A stretch of DNA of 7,214 nucleotides from assembly GCA_014379395.1 (NCBI GenBank), contig JACMLV010000170.1:1-7214 (forward strand), written 5' to 3'. Both the position numbers and the translations under genes were made by a program. The notes beneath the pieces were generated by a model. It was given only the letters and a program-made list of their open reading frames with translations, was not told the origin of the DNA and ran no database searches. Origin of the DNA: Burkholderiaceae bacterium (GTDB lineage Bacteria; Pseudomonadota; Gammaproteobacteria; Burkholderiales; Burkholderiaceae_D). Shown in pieces: positions 1 to 6,700 of the stretch; positions within the stretch are counted from its first letter, which is position 1; each line of letters opens with the position of its first letter.

Positions 1-1313
1 CGGGCGATGGCCAGCCCCTGCCCGGTGCCCCGCCCAACGTCTTTGGTGGTGAAGAAGGGATCGTACACGCGGGTCCGGACCTCAGGCGGGATGCCGGTCC
101 CAGTGTCGGCCACCCATAGCTCCGCCCAGTACCCTTGTCGTCGCGTTCCCACGCTGATGCGGCCGGGCCGTTGGGCCCCGCTTTCCTGCGCGTCGGCGAT
201 GGCGTGCGCCGCGTTGACCACCAGGTTCAGCACCACCTGGTTGATCTGCGACGGCAGGCATTCGATGTCGGGGATCGCGCCGTACTCCTTGACCACGTCG
301 GCCTTGTACTTGATTTCGCTGGCGGCCATGTTGAGCGTCGAATCGATGCCGTTGTGCAGGTTCGCGAACTGCCATTCGGCGCTCGAATCGACGCGCGCGA
401 AATCCTTCAGGTCCTGCACGATCTGGCGCACCCGCACGACGCCCTGCAGCGATTCGCGCATCAGCTCCGGGATGTCCTGCATCAGGAATTCGAGCTCGAC
501 CTGCGCGCGCAGGTGGAGCAGGGTGGCGGCGTGCTCGGGCGAGCTGACGCTGGCCTCGGCGTTCTGGTAGGCGCCCAGCATGAGGAACAGCTGGTCGAGG
601 TAGCCCTGCAGGGTGCTGAAGTTGGAAAAAATATAGCCGATCGGGTTGTTGATCTCGTGCGCCACGCCGGCGGCCAGCTGGCCGATCGAGGCCAGCTTCT
701 CCGATTGCACCAGCTGCCCCTGCAGGTGCTTGCGTTCGCTCACCTCGGCCTGCAGCGCCTCGTTGGCGCGGGTGATGTCGCTGGTGCGCTCCTGCACCGC
801 CTCCTCGAGCCGCGCGAGCTGCGCGGCGGCCTGCCGGCCCATGTTCCATTTCGCCGTCAGGGTGCAGGCCAGCTGGAACACCTCGATCGCGTCGAACGGC
901 TTTTTCAGGATCAGCAGGCGGTCGCCGACGTCGAGCCGTTCGAGCACCTCGTCCCACGAGGCGTCGGAATAGGCGGTGCAGAGGACGATCTGCAGCAGCG
1001 GATCGTCGCGCCACAGCCGCTCGACGGTCTCGACGCCGTCCCAGCCCGGCGGCATGCGCATGTCGACGAAGGCCATCGCATACGGCCGGTCCGCCTGCCG
1101 CGCCGCGCGCAGCATCTGCAAGCCCTCCTGGCCCTGGTAGGCGGAGTCGATCTCGAAGCCGATCCGGACCTTGGGCCGCGGATCGCCGAACAGGGCCGCC
1201 TCGACCTGGTCCAGATCGGGCGTCTCGGTCGCGCCGACCAGGATCTTGCGGAAATCCTGGTGGATCGCCGCCATGTCGTCGATCAGCAGGATGCGCCGGT
1301 TCTGCGGGTTCAT
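1..1313 (-). CDS. Receiver-histidine kinase hybrid (REC-HisKA-HATPase), C-terminus cut by window edge
   Basis: This is a two-component signalling kinase; 437 codons are present and the 3' end lies outside the window. A receiver domain covers about residues 5-150: acidic pair D12-D13, phospho-acceptor D84 in AFVDMRMPPGWDG, switch T113 in CTAYS, and K138 in KKPF. A charged, probably coiled-coil linker follows (about 150-200). The H-box is VAHEINNP with H219 as phospho-site. The ATPase domain has the N-box NLVVNAAHA (N363, N367), G1 DTGTG (403-407), an F-box DPFFTTK and G2 GRGTGQGLAIA (427-437). No membrane segment is visible, so it should be cytosolic. The receiver sits at the N-terminus and probably acts as input from another kinase; the ligand and output are unknown. 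The start is ATG at 1313-1311, preceded by GAGG with a 6-nt spacer, and gives the receiver its normal first strand (RRILLIDD). Domain assignment is firm; the pathway is not. Confidence 0.95.
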   Translation of the reverse strand, partial: MNPQNRRILLIDDMAAIHQDFRKILVGATETPDLDQVEAALFGDPRPKVRIGFEIDSAYQGQEGLQMLRAARQADRPYAMAFVDMRMPPGWDGVETVERLWRDDPLLQIVLCTAYSDASWDEVLERLDVGDRLLILKKPFDAIEVFQLACTLTAKWNMGRQAAAQLARLEEAVQERTSDITRANEALQAEVSERKHLQGQLVQSEKLASIGQLAAGVAHEINNPIGYIFSNFSTLQGYLDQLFLMLGAYQNAEASVSSPEHAATLLHLRAQVELEFLMQDIPELMRESLQGVVRVRQIVQDLKDFARVDSSAEWQFANLHNGIDSTLNMAASEIKYKADVVKEYGAIPDIECLPSQINQVVLNLVVNAAHAIADAQESGAQRPGRISVGTRRQGYWAELWVADTGTGIPPEVRTRVYDPFFTTKDVGRGTGQGLAIA

Positions 1314-1463
1314 GCCCGGCCTCGCGCGGTTGCGGGCGGCAGATGGCCGGGTGGCGGACATGCCATGGGGCGGTTAATCGTGGAACTCAGGCGCATGGCG
1401 ATCCCTGTTCTTATTGTTGTGGAGCCCGCATGTCGTTGCCGCCTGGCTACCTGCGAGATCATT

Positions 1464-1492
1464 CTGCCAAGAATTATTTCTCCATGTATATT
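1464..1492 (+). promoter_or_regulatory. Weak candidate sigma70 promoter toward the small membrane protein gene
   Basis: CTGCCA (4 of 6 to TTGACA) is separated by 17 nt from TATATT (5 of 6 to TATAAT) in the only AT-rich patch upstream of the 1700 gene. If used, transcription would start near 1499 and leave a leader of about 200 nt. AT-rich spacers often give such matches by chance, so this is tentative. Confidence 0.25.
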
Positions 1493-1624
1493 AACCCTTT
1501 TTGAGCGGCAACAAGGTGAAAAGCGAAAAAACCCGGCGCGCCGCGACGGCGGCGTCCGCCCGCCGAGCCTTTCCGGCGCGATCGGCTGGGCAAATAGCCG
1601 CGGCGAGGCGTACGGGGGCAAGCG

Positions 1625-1644
1625 GGTTCGCTTCCGGGCGAACC
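1625..1644 (+). other. Perfect 7-bp stem-loop in the leader of the small membrane protein gene
   Basis: GGTTCGC (1625-1631) and GCGAACC (1638-1644) are exact reverse complements around the 6-nt loop TTCCGG. The hairpin lies 43 nt before the Shine-Dalgarno of the 1700 gene and is not followed by a T-run, so it does not look like an intrinsic terminator. It could be an mRNA leader structure or a protein-binding palindrome, but a stem this short can arise by chance in GC-rich DNA. Confidence 0.4.
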
Positions 1645-1687
1645 AGTTATCGAAACGAGCTGTCCACCATCGAGTCGTCCAATCGAA

Positions 1688-1694
1688 AAGGAGA
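1688..1694 (+). promoter_or_regulatory. Strong Shine-Dalgarno that fixes a GTG start
   Basis: AAGGAGA, close to the anti-Shine-Dalgarno consensus, lies 5 nt before GTG at 1700-1702. No in-frame ATG exists near the start, so this site is the main reason to call the GTG as initiator and the frame as a real gene. Confidence 0.8.
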
Positions 1695-1699
1695 TCGGC

Positions 1700-1948
1700 G
1701 TGGAACCGAAAAACCGTGTGTCGCTGTCGGGCTGGATCTTGGGGTGTGTTTTCGGATTGGCGGGCTTGCTCAGCGGCCTGTATCTGGGCATTTTCAGGTC
1801 GTTGTATGAAAGTGGCGGGGCGGAAGGGCTGCCGCCGCAAGCGATTGCGATCAGCGCGCTGCTGATTCTGGCGCTTATCGCGACCGTTGGTTACGTGTCG
1901 CGCTTGTACCTCGCGCAGAGAAAGCGAAGTCGTCGAAATGGCCATTGA
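1700..1948 (+). CDS. Small two-segment membrane protein with glycine-zipper motif, function unknown
   Basis: I do not recognise this 82-residue protein. It begins with GTG behind a strong Shine-Dalgarno (AAGGAGA, 5-nt spacer) and ends at TGA 1946-1948. Residues about 9-32 form a hydrophobic segment with glycines at 11, 15, 19 and then 22, 26, 30, that is, two back-to-back GxxxGxxxG series, a pattern known to pack membrane helices tightly. Residues 33-46 are a short loop (FRSLYESGGAEGLPP). Residues about 47-71 form a second hydrophobic segment rich in Ala, Leu and Ile. The tail is strongly basic (RKRSRR, 74-79), and with K4 and R6 this predicts both ends in the cytoplasm under the positive-inside rule. 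The gene stands alone, divergent from the kinase and 171 bp before vapB, which has its own promoter. It could be an inner-membrane accessory or sensor protein; nothing in it shows an enzyme. Confidence 0.75.
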   Translation: MEPKNRVSLSGWILGCVFGLAGLLSGLYLGIFRSLYESGGAEGLPPQAIAISALLILALIATVGYVSRLYLAQRKRSRRNGH

Positions 1949-2062
1949 GGCGCCAAGTTCGACGACTGCCGTCGCGGCGGGCTTGCATTCGCTCGCGCCG
2001 GCTCGCATTCCACAGCGCTGCGCCAGCGGTATCTACAAATAAAAATGGGAAAATAGCTATCC

Positions 2063-2091
2063 TTGATATGTGCCGGAGAGCGGTATATATT
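2063..2091 (+). promoter_or_regulatory. vapBC promoter (sigma70 type)
   Basis: TTGATA (2063-2068, 5 of 6 to TTGACA) and TATATT (2086-2091, 5 of 6 to TATAAT) are separated by exactly 17 nt. Transcription should begin near 2097-2099, leaving a short leader of about 20 nt before the vapB ATG. This is the best promoter in the window by consensus and spacing. Confidence 0.75.
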
Positions 2092-2105
2092 TTGAATATG
2101 TATCG
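2081..2105. promoter_or_regulatory. Palindromic candidate operator for VapBC autoregulation
   Basis: A 25-bp imperfect palindrome is centred on 2093, with 9 of 11 base pairs matching around a 3-nt centre; the core is ATATT-TTG-AATAT (2087-2099) and both mismatches are G-T pairs. It covers the -10 box and the expected transcription start. Binding of a dimeric DNA-binding antitoxin here would block RNA polymerase. VapB family antitoxins with an AbrB-type fold are known to repress their own promoters in complex with VapC, so the site and the adjacent gene fit. The role is inferred; AT-rich promoters can be palindromic by chance. Confidence 0.6.
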
Positions 2106-2119
2106 AAAAGGACGTTTAA

Positions 2120-2362
2120 ATGCCATCCACCGCCAAGCTTTTTACCACCGGAGGCAGCCAAGCGGTACGGCTGCCAATCGAGTTCCGGTTTCAGGGGACG
2201 GAAGTTTTCATTCGGCGCGACCCGGCAACGGGCGAGGTCGTGCTATCGCCTAAGCCAACATCTTGGCAAGAGTTTTTCGAACTTGCCGACCGCACCGACA
2301 TCCCGGCCGATTTCATGATTGACCGCGAAGACGTGCCGGCCGAAGAACGGAACTTGTTTTGA
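2120..2362 (+). CDS. vapB: VapB-type antitoxin (SpoVT/AbrB-like)
   Basis: This 80-residue antitoxin neutralises the VapC ribonuclease encoded just downstream and probably represses the shared promoter. Residues 1-45 match the swapped-hairpin AbrB DNA-binding fold of the VapB/VagC group, with the family segment GGSQAVRLP (residues 11-19), followed by EFRFQG, EVFIRRD and TGEVVLS. Residues 46-80, an acidic tail (SWQEFFELADRTDIPADF and onwards), would be the toxin-binding part. The start is ATG 2120, with Shine-Dalgarno AAAGGA (2107-2112) and a 7-nt spacer. Length is normal for the family. Its stop TGA overlaps the vapC start, so the two are translated together. GC is lower than in serB and mfd, consistent with horizontal acquisition. 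The call is firm at family level; the exact operator is not proven. Confidence 0.94.
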   Translation: MPSTAKLFTTGGSQAVRLPIEFRFQGTEVFIRRDPATGEVVLSPKPTSWQEFFELADRTDIPADFMIDREDVPAEERNLF

Positions 2363-2772
2363 GCCGTTTCATGCTCGACACGAACATGGCGAGCTACGTC
2401 ATCAAAGGGCATCCGCCCGAAGTTCGTCAACGACTGGCTGCACTGCCGATGGAAAGCATCATCGTCTCGGTTGTTACGCAAGCCGAACTGCTTTACGGCT
2501 TGGCCCGCAAGGGGCATCCAGCGGCCTTTGCAAGTCTCATACGTGAATTTTTGCTTCGTGTTGAGGTGTTGCCTTGGGATGGGGAGGCCGCAACCGTCTA
2601 TGGTGATTTGCGATCCTCCTGCGCCGCGTCCGGCATCACTCTTGGCGCGCTCGACATGATGATTGCCGCGCATGCGGTGGCTGCTAAAGCGACTCTCGTA
2701 ACGCACGACAAGGCTTTTTCCCTTGTTCCCCATGGTGCCCTGACCGTTGAGGATTGGATCATCAAGCCGTGA
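2359..2772 (+). CDS. vapC: VapC-type PIN-domain ribonuclease toxin
   Basis: This 137-residue single-domain PIN endoribonuclease is the toxin of the pair. Family members are Mg-dependent and stop growth by cutting RNA, in several studied cases initiator tRNA. The acidic active-site residues are all present: D7 (MLDTN), E43 (QAELLYG), D99 (LGALDMMIAAHA) and D117 (VTHDKAF). The toxin therefore looks intact, and the end EDWIIKP is typical. The start is called as TTG at 2359, whose bases TTGA overlap the vapB stop. It gives the N-terminus MSRFMLDTN, which lines up with MLKFMLDTN as I recall it for the Shigella plasmid toxin MvpT/VapC. ATG at 2371 is an alternative that would leave only two residues before D7. 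No clear Shine-Dalgarno precedes the TTG, so coupling to vapB translation is likely. The RNA target cannot be read from sequence. Confidence 0.95.
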   Translation: MSRFMLDTNMASYVIKGHPPEVRQRLAALPMESIIVSVVTQAELLYGLARKGHPAAFASLIREFLLRVEVLPWDGEAATVYGDLRSSCAASGITLGALDMMIAAHAVAAKATLVTHDKAFSLVPHGALTVEDWIIKP

Positions 2773-2875
2773 GGATATTGCAGCATTACGTCTGACGGCA
2801 CCGAATCGGCACACCCAAATGGTTGAGCCGGATCGGTCGGCGCCGCCCGGCCCTCTCCAAACAACAATCCCCCGA
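2773..2875. other. Convergent gap between vapC and serB, no clear terminator
   Basis: The gap lies between the ends of the rightward vapC and the leftward serB. It contains a loose inverted repeat, GCCGG (2827-2831) with CCGGC (2847-2851) around a 15-nt loop, and an 8-bp palindrome CGGCGCCG (2838-2845), but no T-run on either strand. I see no gene and no convincing intrinsic terminator. Termination may be Rho-dependent, or the two transcripts may overlap. Confidence 0.5.
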
Positions 2876-3742
2876 TCAGCCCAGCAAAGTCAGCACGCCG
2901 TCGAGGCCGACGAAGTTGAGCGCCACGTCGGCCTGAGCGCGCACCACCGGCTTGGCGCGGAAGGCCACCGACAATCCGGAAATCCCCATCATCTTCAAGT
3001 CGTTCGCGCCGTCGCCCATGACGATGGTTTGCGACGGTGCTATGCCCATCTCGGCGCACACGCGCAATACCGTGCGCTTCTTTTCTTCGGCGTCGACGAT
3101 GCCGCCGATCACCCGCCCGGTCAGTTTGCCATCGACGATTTCCAGCTGGTTCGCGTGGGTGTGGTCGAGCCCGAGCCGCGGTTTCAGGCGCTCGGTGAAG
3201 AAGGTGAAGCCGCCCGACACCAGCAGCGTCTTCATGCCGGCCGCCTTGACGCCGGCCAGCATCGCCTCGGCGCCCATCGACAGGCCGAGGCGTTCGTCGT
3301 AGACGCGTTGCAGCGCCGCCGCGTCCAGCCCTTCGAGCAGCGCCACGCGGCGCGTCAGGCTTTCGGAGAAGTCGAGTTCGCCGCGCATCGCCGCCTCGGT
3401 GATGGCCGACACTTGCGGCTTCAAGCCCTGCATGTCGGCGATTTCGTCGATGCACTCGATGGTGATGAGGGTCGAGTCCATGTCCATCGCGACCAGTTTG
3501 AAATCGGTCAGCTTGCGCGCGCCGCTCATGAAGGTGGCGTCGATGCCGGCCGCCAGCGCGGCCGCGTCGATGCTCTGGCGCAGGGCCGGGGTTTCGCTCA
3601 CGCCTTCGCAGCGCAGGGCGCGCTCGCTCAGTTTTACTAAACGCTGCGGCGCGGCCAGCGCGGCGACGCTTTGCAGTTGCGCGGCGCAGTCGCCCAGGCC
3701 TTGCAGGATCAGGTTGGTGGTGGTGTTTTGGTTGGTGGTCAT
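2876..3742 (-). CDS. serB: Phosphoserine phosphatase SerB
   Basis: SerB hydrolyses O-phospho-L-serine to serine, the last step of the phosphorylated serine pathway, in the cytoplasm. The 288-residue protein has the complete HAD-superfamily signature: motif I DMDST (87-91, nucleophile D87 and acid/base D89), conserved E96, motif II SGG (176-178), the basic motif III around K221-K222, and motif IV GDGANDLKMM (243-252). The helical cap follows motif I, with FSESLTRRVALLEG (125-138) giving the substrate-binding arginine region. Residues 1-75 are a shorter N-terminal domain than in E. coli SerB (322 residues), as is usual in betaproteobacteria. The ATG overlaps the mfd stop as ATGA, and no Shine-Dalgarno is obvious, so translation is probably coupled to mfd. 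Nothing looks damaged. Confidence 0.98.
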   Translation of the reverse strand: MTTNQNTTTNLILQGLGDCAAQLQSVAALAAPQRLVKLSERALRCEGVSETPALRQSIDAAALAAGIDATFMSGARKLTDFKLVAMDMDSTLITIECIDEIADMQGLKPQVSAITEAAMRGELDFSESLTRRVALLEGLDAAALQRVYDERLGLSMGAEAMLAGVKAAGMKTLLVSGGFTFFTERLKPRLGLDHTHANQLEIVDGKLTGRVIGGIVDAEEKKRTVLRVCAEMGIAPSQTIVMGDGANDLKMMGISGLSVAFRAKPVVRAQADVALNFVGLDGVLTLLG

Positions 3743-6700
3743 GACGATGCCAGCTGTTTGATGGTGGTTTTGATTTGGGTGACGCGCGCGGCCAGGTCGG
3801 GCATGGCGATGGTGATTTTCAGCTTGTCCTGGCCGTTGAGCTTGATGTGCCGGTTTTTCTGGATCAGTTCGATGATGCGCTGGGCGTCGATCGGCGGCTT
3901 GACCATGAATTGCAGCGTGGCCGCCTCGCCGTGGGCGTCGATCTTGACGATGCCGACGGTCTTGGCGGCGATGCGCAGGCGGTGCGTTTCGATCAGCGCC
4001 TTGACGGCGTCGGGCAGCTTGCCGAAGCGGTCGATCAGTTCTTCCTGCATGTCGTCGATCTTGCCCTGCTCGTTGCAGTTGGCCAGCCGTTTATAAACCG
4101 ACAGGCGCTCGTGCACGTCGCCGCAGAAGTCGGCCGGCAGCAGCGCCGGCACGTGCAGGTTGATCTCGGTGGTCGAGGCCAGCGGCGCGGCCAGGTCCGG
4201 CTCCTTGCCGGCCTTCAGCGAGCGCACCGCCTCGCTCAGCATGTCGGAATACATCTGGAAGCCGATTTCCGTCATTTCGCCGGACTGGCTGTCGCCCAGC
4301 ACTTCGCCGGCGCCGCGGATTTCCAGGTCGTGCATGGCCAGATAAAAGCCGCTGCCCAGTTCTTCCATCTGCTGGATGGCGTCGAGGCGGCGCTGGGCCA
4401 GCTTGCTCAGACCGCTCACGTCGTTCACCAGCAGGTAGGCGTAGGCCTGGTGGTGCGAGCGGCCGACCCGGCCGCGCAGCTGGTGCAGCTGGGCCAGGCC
4501 GAATTTGTCGGCCCGGTGCATGATGATGGTGTTGGCGGTCGGCACGTCGATGCCGGTCTCGATGATGGTGGTGCACAGCAGGATGTTGTAGCGCTGGGCG
4601 ACGAAGTCGCGCATCACTTTTTCCAGGTCGCGCTCGTGCATCTGGCCGTGCGCGACGGCGATGCGCGCCTCCGGCAGCAACTCGGTCAGCATCGCCATGC
4701 GGTTGCCGATGGTTTCGACTTCGTTGTGCAGGAAGTAGATTTGGCCGCCGCGCTTCAATTCGCGCAGGCAGGCCTCGCGGATGATCGATTCGTTCTCGCT
4801 GCGGACAAAAGTTTTGATGGCCAGGCGCTTTTGCGGCGCGGTGGCGATGATCGAGAATTCGCGCAGGCCCTCCAAGGCCATGCCGAGCGTGCGCGGGATC
4901 GGCGTCGCCGTCAGCGTCAGCACGTCGACCTCGGCGCGCAGCGCTTTTAACGCTTCCTTCTGGCGCACGCCGAAGCGGTGTTCCTCGTCGATGATGACGA
5001 GGCCGAGGCGGGTGAATTTGACGTCCGGCGAGAGCAGCTTGTGGGTGCCGATGACGATGTCGAGCGTGCCGTCGGACATGCCCTTGACGGCCTGCGTGAT
5101 CTCCTTGCCGGTGCGAAAGCGCGACAGCTCGGCGATGCGCACCGGCCAGTCGGCGAAGCGGTCGGCGAAGGTTTGCGCGTGCTGCTCGGCGAGCAGCGTG
5201 GTCGGCGCCAGGATCGCGACCTGCTTGCCGCCCATGACGGCGACGAAGGCGGCGCGCAGCGCCACCTCGGTCTTGCCGAAGCCGACGTCGCCGCACACCA
5301 GCCGGTCCATCGGTTTGCCCGAGGTCATGTCCTTCAGCACGGCGGTGATGGCGGCCTGCTGGTCGGGCGTTTCCTCGAAGCCGAAGCTGTCGGCGAAGCG
5401 CTCGTAGTCGTGCGCCGAGTATTCGAAGGCGTGGCCCTGGCGCAGCGCGCGCCGGGCGTACAGGTTGAGCAGCTCGGCGGCGGTGTCGCGCACCTGTTCG
5501 AAGGCGCGCCGCTTGGCCTTTTCCCACTGGCCCGAGCCGAGCGCGTGCAGCGGCGCGTCCTCCGGCGAGGCGCCCGAGTAGCGCGAGATGACGTGCAGCT
5601 GCGACACCGGCACGTAGAGCTTGGTGTCCTTGGCGTATTCGAGGTGCAGGAATTCGGTCTCGCCTTCGCCCAGGTCCATGCTGGTCAGGCCCATGTAGCG
5701 CCCGATGCCGTGGTTGACGTGCACCACCGGGTCGCCGATTTTGAGCTCGGACAGGTCGCGCACCATCGATTCGACCTGGGTCGCGCCTTCCTGCTTCTTC
5801 TTGCCGACGCGCCGCCCGGAGCCGGCGTACAGCTCGGTCTCGGTGACGAAGGCCAGGTTGCCGTCCGGCGCGAACAGCTCGAAGCCGGCGTGCAGCGGCG
5901 CCACGCCGAGCGTCAGCGCGCTGTCGCTGGCCTGGAAGCCGGCGAAGCCCTCGACCGGCGCGAACGCCAGGCCGTATTCGGCGAAGTACTGCTGCAAGGT
6001 TTCGCGCCGGCCGTTCGACTCGGCGCAGATCATCACGCGCCGGCCCGGTTGCAGCAGGTACTCGCGCAGGCGCGTGAGCGGGTCGTCGGCGTGGCGGTTG
6101 ACGGCCACGTCGGGCATCGGCGCCGAGATCTCGGAGGCCGGCGCCGGCTCTTGCGCGATGGCCCAGCGCGCGAACGGCTTGGCCAGCGTGAAGAAGTTCT
6201 CGTCGGACAGGAACAGCGTCTCGGGCGCCAGGATCGGGCGCTCGCGGTCGGCCTTCAGGAAGCGGTGGCGCGAGTTGGTGTCGACCCAGAAGCGCTGGAT
6301 CGCCGCCTCGATTCCGCCGACCAAGGCCAGGGTGGCGTCGGCCGGCAGGTAGTCGAACAGGGTCGAGGTTTCCTCGAAAAACAGCGGCAGGTAGTACTCG
6401 ATGCCGGCCGACGCGATGCCGCTGCTGATGTCCTTGTAGACCACCGAGCGCGACGGATCGCCCTCGAACTGCTCGCGCCAGCGGTTGCGGAACACCGTGC
6501 GCGCCGCCTCGTCCATCGGGAATTCGCGCCCCGGCAGCAGGCGCACCTGCTTGACCGGATAGAGCGAGCGCTGGGTGTCGGCGTCGAAGGTGCGGATGGT
6601 TTCGATGGTGTCGCCGAACAGGTCGAGCCGGTAGGGCAGGCTTGACCCCATCGGGAACAGGTCGAGCAGGCCGCCGCGCACCGAGTATTCGCCGGGCGAC

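Larger units (their letters stand above)
1314..1699. other. Divergent intergenic region between the kinase and the small membrane protein
   Basis: This 386-bp stretch has no convincing gene. The part next to the kinase is GC-rich. Positions 1441-1500 fall to 25 of 60 G/C and form an AT-rich patch continuing to about 1537, the likeliest place for promoters of one or both divergent genes. On the plus strand, CTGCCA (1464-1469), 17 nt and TATATT (1487-1492) make a weak sigma70-like pair. On the minus strand only poor matches are seen, such as TTGTTG, 18 nt, TATACA. After about 1530 the DNA becomes GC-rich again, with small inverted repeats (GGCGG-CGT-CCGCC at 1548-1560; a better hairpin at 1625-1644). 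These would lie in a long 5' leader of the plus-strand gene. Promoter positions are guesses. Confidence 0.5.
1949..2119. other. Gap between the small membrane gene and vapB, with a sharp GC drop
   Basis: The first 80 bases are GC-rich and hold two short perfect stems, CGACG-ACTGC-CGTCG (1960-1974) and CGCTG-CGC-CAGCG (2016-2028). Neither is followed by a T-run, so no intrinsic terminator for the upstream gene is clear. From about 2031 the composition changes abruptly: 2041-2100 has 21 of 60 G/C. This AT-rich part carries the vapBC promoter and operator. The change may mark the left edge of an acquired vapBC module, but no flanking direct repeat was found. Confidence 0.6.

Noticed and set aside
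82..1014. A 310-codon minus-strand frame within the kinase
   Set aside because: It is a frame-shifted shadow. The true frame of the kinase shows receiver, H, N, G1, F and G2 motifs without interruption.
1466..1484. TTGGCA on the minus strand as a sigma54 promoter for the kinase
   Set aside because: The downstream GC element of a sigma54 site is missing at the required spacing.
1548..1560. GGCGG-CGT-CCGCC hairpin as a terminator
   Set aside because: The stem is 5 bp with no following T-run, and there is no upstream plus-strand gene to terminate.
135..1865. A 576-codon plus-strand open frame across the kinase and the divergent gap
   Set aside because: It is antisense to the clear kinase frame, has no domain, and runs into non-coding sequence and across the small membrane gene in another frame.
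1960..2028. Two small stem-loops after the small membrane gene as terminators
   Set aside because: Both have 5-bp stems without T-runs; such stems are common by chance at this GC content.
2827..2851. Possible bidirectional terminator between vapC and serB
   Set aside because: The stem is only 5-7 bp with a 15-nt loop and has no T-run on either strand.
4978..6645. Long plus-strand open frames antisense to mfd (also 3775-4950)
   Set aside because: They are rich in Val, Asp, Arg, Gln and Leu with no recognisable domain, and mirror the codon structure of the mfd strand.
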